Source of the DNA: Gemmatimonadota bacterium
Lineage (GTDB): Bacteria > Gemmatimonadota > Gemmatimonadetes > Gemmatimonadales > GWC2-71-9
Length of the DNA: 64,000 nucleotides
Reading direction: 5' to 3'
Assembly (NCBI GenBank): GCA_016720805.1
Contig: JADKJZ010000014.1
Coordinates: 806,001 to 870,000, forward strand
A program made the position numbers and the translations under genes. The notes under the pieces are model-generated. The model saw only the letters and a program-made list of their open reading frames with translations, was not told the DNA's origin and made no database searches. This document shows, one piece after another, positions 37,109-43,857 of the stretch (position 1 is the first letter of the stretch; every line of letters begins with the position of its first letter).

Positions 37109-38557
37109 CTAGACAGTCTCGACCTTGAGCAGGTTGGTGGTGCCCGGGACGTCGAACGGGACGCCACAGGTCACCACGACGCGGGACCCTGCCTGCGCCA
37201 GCCCGCGGGCGAGCAGTTCGGCACGGGCGGCCTGCCACATCGGATCGTAGTTCTTCAGGTGGCTCATCATCGACGGGACCACGCCCCAGACCAGGCCGAG
37301 CTGGTGGTAGGTCTCCGCCTCGGCGGTCAGGGCGAGGATTGGGACCTTCGGGCGGTACGACGAGACCGTTCGCGCCGTGAAGCCGCTGGAGGTAAAGCAG
37401 ACGATCGCCGCGGCCTGCAGCAGGTCCGAGGCGGCGGCCACGGCGACGGCAATCGCATCCTCGGTCGGCATCAGTCCGTCATCGGTCCGGCCCACGTGCG
37501 GGGCAGGGAGGGCCCAGCGACGACGCTCGCCCTCGGGCGGCCGATGCCGTTGCGCCTCGACCTCGCGCGCAATCCGGTCCATCGCCAGTACCGCCTCGAG
37601 TCCATAGCTGCCGACCGCTGTTTCGGCGGAGAGCATCACGGCGTCGGTGCCGTCGATGATGGCGTTGGCCACGTCCGACGCCTCGGCGCGGGTCGGCCGG
37701 GGGTTGTTGACCATCGACTCCAGCATCTGGGTCGCGGTGATCACCGGCTTGCCGTGACGATTGGCGCGCTGGATGATCCGCTTCTGGACCAGCGGGACCT
37801 GCTCGAACGGCAGCTCGACGCCGAGGTCGCCGCGGGCGACCATGACGCCGTCCGAGGCCTCGAGGATGCTGTTCAGATTGTTGACCGCGGTGTCCTTCTC
37901 GATCTTGGCGATCAGCCGGGTCGACTTCGGGATGATGGCGCGGAGTTCCTGGACGTCCTCGGGGCGGCGCACGAATGAGACGCCGATGTACTCGATGCCG
38001 AGGGCGACGGCGTGGAGGGCATCCTGACGGTCGTGCTCGGTGACAGCCGGGGCGGAGACATCGACCCCAGGGAGGTTCATCCCCTTGTTGGCTTTCAGGA
38101 GGCCACCGTACTGCACCCGCCCGACCACCCGGTCTCCGTGCACCCGCGTCACGTCGACGGCGAGGAGGCCGTCGTCGAGGAGGATCCGCGAACCGATGGT
38201 CACATCGCCGGCCAGCTCGGGGTAGGTCGTCGGAATCTCGTCTTCCTGCGCCACGGCCTCGGGGGCGAACGTGACCATCTGCCCCGGGGTCAGCGTGAGC
38301 GGTTCCGCCAGCTTCCCGACCCGAATCCGGGGGCCGTGCAGGTCCATCAGGATGCCGATCGGGGTATTGCGTTCGGCACGAACCGCCTGGACCCGGCGAA
38401 TCCACTCCTCGCGGATGGCCGGGGTGCCGTGCGAGGCATTGATCCGGACAATGTTCACCCCGGCATCGAAGAGGGCGTGCATCCGTTCCACCGAGTCCCA
38501 GGCCGGACCGAGGGTGGCAACGATCTTGGTGCGACGAATGGCGGAATCGGTGAACAT
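37109..38557 (-). CDS. pyk: Pyruvate kinase
   Basis: Pyk makes pyruvate and ATP from phosphoenolpyruvate. The 482-aa length is normal. Motifs in order are TKIVATLGPAWDS, VNIVRINASHG, the catalytic Lys in LIAKIEKDTAVNNL, VARGDLGVELPFEQVPLVQK, and ITATQMLESMVNNPRPTRAE; the C-terminal allosteric domain follows. The start at 38557 was chosen because it gives the standard N-terminus; a longer frame to 38911 runs through the repeat-rich intergenic region. A TATCTT element and CTGGAG lie upstream. It diverges from fba, also a glycolytic gene. Confidence 0.97.
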   Translation of the reverse strand: MFTDSAIRRTKIVATLGPAWDSVERMHALFDAGVNIVRINASHGTPAIREEWIRRVQAVRAERNTPIGILMDLHGPRIRVGKLAEPLTLTPGQMVTFAPEAVAQEDEIPTTYPELAGDVTIGSRILLDDGLLAVDVTRVHGDRVVGRVQYGGLLKANKGMNLPGVDVSAPAVTEHDRQDALHAVALGIEYIGVSFVRRPEDVQELRAIIPKSTRLIAKIEKDTAVNNLNSILEASDGVMVARGDLGVELPFEQVPLVQKRIIQRANRHGKPVITATQMLESMVNNPRPTRAEASDVANAIIDGTDAVMLSAETAVGSYGLEAVLAMDRIAREVEAQRHRPPEGERRRWALPAPHVGRTDDGLMPTEDAIAVAVAAASDLLQAAAIVCFTSSGFTARTVSSYRPKVPILALTAEAETYHQLGLVWGVVPSMMSHLKNYDPMWQAARAELLARGLAQAGSRVVVTCGVPFDVPGTTNLLKVETV

Positions 38558-38601
38558 CGGGGCGGGGAACTCCAGTAGGGGCCGAGACAGCGAAGCGTGG
38601 C

Positions 38602-38607
38602 AAGATA
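38602..38607 (-). promoter_or_regulatory. Putative -10 element TATCTT for pyk
   Basis: TATCTT on the minus strand would start transcription near 38595, giving a leader of about 38 nt with CTGGAG as ribosome site. Confidence 0.4.
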
Positions 38608-38677
38608 GCCGTTTCCGCCGGTACCCGACACCCATTGATGGAGTTTCTCCTGCAACAACCGCACATCGTGCGTGGAT

Positions 38678-38987
38678 TGTGGAAAAGCCGTTTTCCACAG
38701 GGATGGGGACCGCAAATGGCGTGGCAATCACAGTCCCCTGTGAGCGGCTGCCCACTTCGACACAGCCGATCCCCAACGTCATCGTCGTGACCAAATCGTC
38801 AAAAATCGATTCCACACATCTGTGGATTGGAAAACTTTCCCACAGTGGATTCTGGGGAGAACCATCGGGCCACCCACGTAAGTGCTGTGCTGGCAATCGC
38901 CTCCGCGCCATGGTTCTTTTCCACTTGGCGCGGAAATCGTAACTCCATGTTCAACAATGGATTCACAGACGAAATTGATGTGGAAAC
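38678..38987. promoter_or_regulatory. Cluster of DnaA-box-like sequences, candidate origin or operator region
   Basis: This gene-free, AT-richer region between divergent pyk and fba holds about seven close matches to TTATCCACA. TGTGGAAAA (38678) and TTTTCCACA (38691) each differ at one base and form a perfect inverted repeat around GCCG. Two-mismatch sites follow at 38821 (TGTGGATTG), 38836 (TTTCCCACA), 38917 (TTTTCCACT), 38959 (GGATTCACA) and 38979 (TGTGGAAAC). It could be a replication origin, a DnaA-binding locus or an operator controlling both glycolytic genes. No dnaA, dnaN or gidA gene is in the window. Confidence 0.5.
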
Positions 38988-39086
38988 TCAGGAGTGAAAC
39001 GTCGTTCTCATCCGCCGAATCCATCCCCCGAGCGATGAGGTAAGCCGATGATTATGCGTGAGTTTGCCCCGCCAACGGTCGCACCA

Positions 39087-39092
39087 TAGATT
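39087..39092 (+). promoter_or_regulatory. Putative -10 element TAGATT for fba
   Basis: TAGATT would start transcription near 39099, leaving a leader of about 30 nt with CTGGAG before the fba ATG. Confidence 0.45.
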
Positions 39093-39128
39093 GCCTGCTC
39101 CCGATCTTTCATCTCTGGAGCGAACGTC

Positions 39129-40544
39129 ATGGGGCTGGACCTGGCAGCGGCAGCGGCAGTGTTTGGTGGTGCGGTGACGGTGACCGGCGGGCGTGTGGAT
39201 ATCTCGAATCCGGCATCGCTCCAGTCCGAAGCGATGGACCAGTTGGTTTGGGCGGCCGTCTTCGGAGATGGCGCGGCGAAGGAGTCGGCGCGCGCCCTCC
39301 TCTGGGAACTTGGCCAGGCGACCGGTGCCCGCCCCGCCTCCATCCACGACCTCTACATCGCCCGTGGTCGTGGGGAGTGCAGCGGCTTCACGGTGCCCGC
39401 GATCAACATCCGCATGCTCTGCTACGACACCGCCCGGGCCGTCTTCCGTGCCGCGAAGGCGTGTGACGGCGCCGCCATCCTGATCGAGATCGCCCGCTCC
39501 GAAATTGCCTACACCGACCAGCGTCCGGCGGAGTACGTCGCGGTCGTCATCGCGGCCGCGCTCCGCGAGGGGTACCACCATCCCCTCTTCATCCAGGGCG
39601 ACCACTGTCAGGTCAACGCCACGAAGTACAACGCCAACGCCGAGGTCGAGGTCGAGGAGGTCAAGAAGCTGATCGGCGAGGAGATCGCCGCCGGCTTTTT
39701 CAACATCGACGTCGATACCTCGACGCTGGTGGACCTCTCCTTCCCGACCCTCGAGGAGCAGCAGCGGACCAACTTCGAGCGCGCCGCGGAGATCACCAAG
39801 TTCATCCGCGACCACGAGCCGAAGGGGATCACCATCTCGGTCGGCGCGGAGATCGGCGAGGTCGGCCACAAGAACTCGACGGTCGAGGAGCTGCACGCCT
39901 TCATGAAGGGGTACAACCGCACCCTCAAGGCGCTCGGTGACTACGAGGGGATCGCCAAGATCTCGGTCCAGACCGGCACCTCGCACGGCGGCGTCGTCCT
40001 GCCGGATGGCAGCATTGCCGAGGTCAAGCTCGACATCGACGCCCTGCAGGCGCTGTCGAAGGCGGCCCGTGAGGATTACGGCATGGGCGGGGCGGTCCAG
40101 CACGGCGCCTCCACCCTCCCGGGTAACGCGTTTGGCAACTTCCCCCGGGTCGAGACCGCCGAGATTCACCTGGCCACGAACTTCCAGACGATCGTCTGGG
40201 ATCACCCGGCCCTGCCGACCGAGCTGCGTGAGCGGGCCTATCGGTGGCTCGACGAGAACGCCCTGTCAGAGAAGAAGAGCGGCGATTCGGCCGAGCAGTT
40301 CTATTACAAGGCGCGGAAGCGGGCGATCGGGCCGTTCAAGCAGGAGATGTGGTCGTTGCCGGCGGCGATTCGTCAGCAGATCAGTGCGGACCTCGAGAAG
40401 ACCTTTGCCTTCCTTTTCGAGCAGCTGCACGTGACCGGGACGGCCGATCTGGTCCGTCGCTTCGTCGCCGCCCCCGCGCTCGCGCATGGGGCGCTTACCC
40501 ACTCCGGGGCCCTCGCTGAGGATGACCCCGACGCTGGCGAATGA
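39129..40544 (+). CDS. fba: Class II fructose-bisphosphate aldolase, long form
   Basis: This 471-aa protein is a zinc-dependent class II aldolase that cleaves fructose-1,6-bisphosphate to triose phosphates. Metal and substrate residues are seen in FIQGDHCQVN, VGAEIGEVGHKNSTVEEL, SVQTGTSHGGVV and GAVQHGASTLP. It is about 120 residues longer than the E. coli-type enzyme, with an extended N-terminal helical part (AVFGDGAAKESARALLWELG) and a C-terminal extension. The related activity of tagatose-bisphosphate cleavage cannot be excluded. CTGGAG precedes the ATG. Confidence 0.9.
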   Translation: MGLDLAAAAAVFGGAVTVTGGRVDISNPASLQSEAMDQLVWAAVFGDGAAKESARALLWELGQATGARPASIHDLYIARGRGECSGFTVPAINIRMLCYDTARAVFRAAKACDGAAILIEIARSEIAYTDQRPAEYVAVVIAAALREGYHHPLFIQGDHCQVNATKYNANAEVEVEEVKKLIGEEIAAGFFNIDVDTSTLVDLSFPTLEEQQRTNFERAAEITKFIRDHEPKGITISVGAEIGEVGHKNSTVEELHAFMKGYNRTLKALGDYEGIAKISVQTGTSHGGVVLPDGSIAEVKLDIDALQALSKAAREDYGMGGAVQHGASTLPGNAFGNFPRVETAEIHLATNFQTIVWDHPALPTELRERAYRWLDENALSEKKSGDSAEQFYYKARKRAIGPFKQEMWSLPAAIRQQISADLEKTFAFLFEQLHVTGTADLVRRFVAAPALAHGALTHSGALAEDDPDAGE

Positions 40545-40562
40545 GCCGGCGGGAGGCCTGTG

Positions 40563-40973
40563 ATGCGGAACGATGATCGCGACGTGACCTACGTCGAACA
40601 GGACGGCGGCTCGACCGCCAAGTGGTTCCTCCTCGGTGCCCTCGTCGGCGCCGGCCTTGGCCTCCTCTTCGCTCCGCAGTCGGGTGAGCGGACGCGGCGG
40701 GACATCACCCGGCGGGCCAACAAGCTCCGCCGCGACGCCGAGGACCGTTTCGAAGAGGTCGTCGACGAAGTGGAGACGCGTGGCCGCAAGGCGAAGGAGC
40801 GCGTCGAGGAATGGGCGGAGGATGTGGCCGACGAAGTGCGCGAGGGTCGGCGCACCATCGAGCGGACCGCCAACTCGGCACGCGATGAGTTGGAGCGCCG
40901 TCTGGCCGATGCCCGGGCCCGTCGCCGGGCCGCGGTGGATGCCGTGGTCGGCGATGACGGCGGCACCGCCTGA
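40563..40973 (+). CDS. YtxH-domain membrane protein
   Basis: A 136-aa protein with one membrane helix (WFLLGALVGAGLGLLFAPQS) in the YtxH/GvpP-like family, whose motif LLFAPQSGERTR is clear, followed by a long charged coiled coil (RRDAEDRFEEVVDEVETRG) facing the cytoplasm. Such proteins are stress-related but their mechanism is not known. The ATG at 40563 is 6 nt after GGGAGG; a GTG directly before it is an alternative. It is 3 nt from the YihY gene. Confidence 0.85.
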   Translation: MRNDDRDVTYVEQDGGSTAKWFLLGALVGAGLGLLFAPQSGERTRRDITRRANKLRRDAEDRFEEVVDEVETRGRKAKERVEEWAEDVADEVREGRRTIERTANSARDELERRLADARARRRAAVDAVVGDDGGTA

Positions 40974-40975
40974 CG

Positions 40976-41923
40976 GTGCGTGACACCGAGCCGGCGCCAC
41001 TGCTCGAAAGCCCGCCCACCAGCGGGCTTTCTGCCGTTGCACCCCGGGGGACCTTCCTCGGCGAATTGCTGACGACGCTCGACCGCTCCAACATCCCGCT
41101 GCTCGCGTCGGCGCTGACCTTCGACGCCATCCTCGCGTTGATCCCGTTTTCCATACTGCTCGTTGCCGGACTCGGCCTGTTGCTGACGCGCACCGAGTAT
41201 TTCGGGATGCTCGACCCGGGCGCCTTGATCGGCAACTTCCTGCCGGCGCACGAGCACCAGGCCGTGGGCGATCCGATGGCGCTGGTCGAGGGGATGCTGG
41301 TCAAGATCCGCGGCTTCCGCAGCACCTTCACCTGGGTGGCCGTGCCGGCGTTTCTCTGGTTCTCCACCCGGATGTTCGGCGCGGTGCGCGTCTGCCTCTC
41401 GAATGTGTTCCATGCGCAGGCCAAGACGATGCCGGGGAGCTACGTCATCTCCTACCTGATCGGGTACGCCGTCGGGAAGGGGCGGGACCTGGTGATGGTC
41501 CTCGTGGTGCTGGCCCTCGCGCTGGTGAATACGCTCCTGTCGGGAGCGATCTCGGTGCTCACCGGCGAAGGGATCTACCTCGAGCCGCCGTGGACCTTCT
41601 TCGTCAGTGGCCTCGGCGTCATCCTCGGCGAATTCGTCGCCATCGCCTCCGGTGTGGCGCTCTTCGTGGCGCTCTATCGCTACGCCTCGCCCAGGCGGCT
41701 CTCGTGGCGCGGCTCCCTCATCGCTGCCGCCGTCAGCACGGTCGGCTTCGAGCTCGCCAAGCGCCTCTTCGGGCTCTATCTGGGGCACGCGGCGCGGGGC
41801 GGACAGTTCGCCGTCGACGTCAACATCGGCGCGGCCACGCTGCTGATCCTGTGGATCTGGTACATGGCGCTGGTGTTCTTGCTGGGCGCGTCGGTGGCGC
41901 ATGTGTGGGAAGGAAGACGATGA
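40976..41923 (+). CDS. YihY/BrkB-family inner-membrane protein
   Basis: A polytopic membrane protein of up to 315 aa with six predicted helices in the YihY (UPF0761) family. Typical segments are LLASALTFDAILALIPFSIL near the N-terminus and GAATLLILWIWYMALVFLLG near the C-terminus. The GTG at 40976 is doubtful: the first 20 codons span a terminator-like inverted repeat (41006-41031), so translation may begin after it, possibly at a TTG near 41066. The TGA stop lies inside a heptamer repeat. Function is unknown in spite of the old virulence-factor label. Confidence 0.85.
   Translation: MRDTEPAPLLESPPTSGLSAVAPRGTFLGELLTTLDRSNIPLLASALTFDAILALIPFSILLVAGLGLLLTRTEYFGMLDPGALIGNFLPAHEHQAVGDPMALVEGMLVKIRGFRSTFTWVAVPAFLWFSTRMFGAVRVCLSNVFHAQAKTMPGSYVISYLIGYAVGKGRDLVMVLVVLALALVNTLLSGAISVLTGEGIYLEPPWTFFVSGLGVILGEFVAIASGVALFVALYRYASPRRLSWRGSLIAAAVSTVGFELAKRLFGLYLGHAARGGQFAVDVNIGAATLLILWIWYMALVFLLGASVAHVWEGRR
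41006..41031 (+). terminator. 10-bp perfect inverted repeat at the yihY 5' end
   Basis: GAAAGCCCGC and GCGGGCTTTC pair across CCACCA, 33 nt after the YtxH stop. The shape fits an intrinsic terminator, yet it lies inside the annotated yihY frame. Confidence 0.5.
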
Positions 41924-41947
41924 TCGATGATCGATGATCGATCATCG
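41918..41947. repeat. Heptamer repeat (CGATGAT)n at yihY stop
   Basis: About four units of CGATGAT/CGATCAT lie between the convergent yihY and serine-hydrolase genes; the yihY stop codon is within the first unit. Confidence 0.85.
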
Positions 41948-41986
41948 CTTCCCCCCGTCCCACTCCACTCCGAGCCCGGCCTTCAC

Positions 41987-43726
41987 CTACTGCGTAAACA
42001 AGTCAAACGCCGGCCACGTGGTGATCGAGCCGAAGACCGTGCGTATCGCCGCTTCCGCCGTGCCACCCCCGTTGCCCTGCCCACGGGTCAGGTTGAACTG
42101 CACCGCGATCCCGGCACCGTTCGGGAAGAGCGAGATCCACGAGTCGCCGCCGTCCTGCCCACCGACATGCTCCCGTGCGAAGCCACCCGTGACCGCGGTG
42201 TTCTCCCAGCCTAGCGAGTAGTAGTTCCCCGATCCCGGGAAGAGCACGTTGGAACGGCCCCACATTGTCGCCAGGGTCGCGGGCGAGAGGAGGTCCGCAC
42301 GGGTGGGGCTGCCGTCGAGCGCGGCCAGCACTCGGGCCAGGTCCTTCGACGATCCGATCCACTGACCGGCGGCCTCGGCATATTCCTGCGCGGCGCCAAC
42401 GTTCGGCCAGGTCCCGACCCCGTAGAATCCGGTGATCGGGGCGCGGCGATCATACGGCACCACCTCGAGCGGGTCACGCTGCGCCACCGGGGTCACGCCG
42501 AACTTCATCCCGCCAGCGTCCACCGGAGCGAGGATGTTGGCCTGCATCCACGACTGGTAGCTCTGCCCGGTTACCTGCTCGATGATCCGGCCGAGGAGGA
42601 GGAAGGCGTAGTTGGTGTAGCCATAGACCGTGCCCGGGTCGTTCAGGAGCGGGACACCGCGACCGACGCGCGACAACTGGGTCGCGTTGACCGTGGCGGC
42701 GGAGTAGACGTACGCAAAGACCGAATCGTCGACGTTGCGACTGGGATTCCAGCCGGCCGCGTGGTTCAGCAGGTGGCGGATGGTGATGTTGGCGAAGCGC
42801 GGATCCTGCGTCTTCCCGGGGAGGACCGGGACGGCGCCGAGGCGAGGGGCCGCCAACTCATCGAGGGTCAGTTGCCCGTTCTGCACCAACTTCATGATGC
42901 CGAGGGCGGTAAGCGGCTTGGTCACCGAGCCGATGCGCCACTTGTCGAGCTCCGTCGGAATCCGCTTCGCGGCGCTATCGGCGTAACCGTACGTTCGCGA
43001 GAAGACGAGGCGACCGTCCTTGACGACTGCGACGGCGCCACCCGGTTCGCCCAGACGGATCATCTCGCTGATGACCACGCTGTCGAGTCGCGAGAGCATC
43101 GGGACCCGGACGCCTGCCCCGGCAAAGACCGTGATGGTGGCCGTGGTGGTGAGTGCGCCGGCGGTGGCTCGAACGGTCGCCTGCCCGGGGGTGAGGGCGG
43201 TCAGCGTCGCGCCGACGAGTCCGGCGATCGCCGGCTGCTCGACCGTGAAGCCGACAACGGCGCCGGGGATCTCCTGACCGGTCGTCGCGATCACGCGGCC
43301 CGTCAGCTGCAGCGTGTCACCGGTGAGGATGAACGAGGAGCTCCGGGAGATCTGCACCGACGCCGGGACATAGGCCACGGTGATGTCGACCGAGGCACTC
43401 TGTCCCTCGCTGGTCGCGCTGATCGTCGTGGTGCCGACGCCGACGGCAGTGATGCTGCCGCCGCTGACCGTGGCGGCGGCCGGCGTGGTGGAATTCCAGG
43501 TGACGGTGCGTCCGGACAGGGTGTTGTTCGCCGCGTCGCGGAGGACGGCGGTGAGGGTGGCCGTCGCCCCGGGCGCGATCGGGCCGGTCGGCGCCCCGCT
43601 CAGGGTGACCGAGGCCACGGCGGCCGGCGGTGGGGGAGGGGGATTCGGGGTGGTCGGGGTGCTGCTGCCGCACGCTGCGAGCAAGAGGCTGAGGCCAACG
43701 GTGGAACGGAGGATGGTTGGGTGCAT
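41987..43726 (-). CDS. Lipoprotein with Big_2 domains fused to a serine beta-lactamase-like hydrolase
   Basis: This 579-aa lipoprotein (lipobox LAAC) has a Pro-rich linker, two Ig-like Big_2 domains at about residues 40-220 (GGSITAVGVGTTTISATSEG) and a C-terminal class C beta-lactamase/DD-peptidase-like domain. The catalytic SxxK is in IGSVTKPLTALG and the YxN motif is in YGYTNYAFLLLG. It may hydrolyse peptides or esters at the cell surface; antibiotic resistance should not be assumed. The start at 43726 has GAGG upstream and removes nine residues. It diverges from the M14 peptidase gene. Confidence 0.88.
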   Translation of the reverse strand: MHPTILRSTVGLSLLLAACGSSTPTTPNPPPPPPAAVASVTLSGAPTGPIAPGATATLTAVLRDAANNTLSGRTVTWNSTTPAAATVSGGSITAVGVGTTTISATSEGQSASVDITVAYVPASVQISRSSSFILTGDTLQLTGRVIATTGQEIPGAVVGFTVEQPAIAGLVGATLTALTPGQATVRATAGALTTTATITVFAGAGVRVPMLSRLDSVVISEMIRLGEPGGAVAVVKDGRLVFSRTYGYADSAAKRIPTELDKWRIGSVTKPLTALGIMKLVQNGQLTLDELAAPRLGAVPVLPGKTQDPRFANITIRHLLNHAAGWNPSRNVDDSVFAYVYSAATVNATQLSRVGRGVPLLNDPGTVYGYTNYAFLLLGRIIEQVTGQSYQSWMQANILAPVDAGGMKFGVTPVAQRDPLEVVPYDRRAPITGFYGVGTWPNVGAAQEYAEAAGQWIGSSKDLARVLAALDGSPTRADLLSPATLATMWGRSNVLFPGSGNYYSLGWENTAVTGGFAREHVGGQDGGDSWISLFPNGAGIAVQFNLTRGQGNGGGTAEAAIRTVFGSITTWPAFDLFTQ

Positions 43727-43788
43727 CAGCTGCCTCGAGAAGGTGGGGGTCACTCTTTAACGCGCCAGGTCGGGGCGGCAGGGCTCAT

Positions 43789-43811
43789 CGATGATCGCTG
43801 AGCGATCATCG
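43789..43811. repeat. 11-bp perfect inverted repeat made of heptamer-type sequence
   Basis: CGATGATCGCT and AGCGATCATCG are separated by one G. It lies between two divergent secreted-hydrolase genes and ends 9 nt before the TATATT element, so it could also be an operator. Confidence 0.7.
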
Positions 43812-43820
43812 ACTCTCTGG

Positions 43821-43826
43821 TATATT
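43821..43826 (+). promoter_or_regulatory. Putative -10 element TATATT for the M14 peptidase gene
   Basis: TATATT would start transcription near 43833, about 25 nt before the ATG. No Shine-Dalgarno sequence is evident. Confidence 0.45.
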
Positions 43827-43857
43827 CCCCCCTCCACCCCACACCGAGCCCCTCCGC

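Noticed and set aside
38678..38699. The TGTGGAAAA/TTTTCCACA palindrome as an intrinsic terminator
   Set aside because: It lies upstream of both divergent genes, so neither transcript needs to end there, and it is part of a wider cluster of similar boxes.
41987..43726. Reading the serine hydrolase as an antibiotic-resistance beta-lactamase
   Set aside because: The SxxK/YxN fold is shared by many esterases and peptidases, and the Ig-like lipoprotein build points to a surface hydrolase of unknown substrate.
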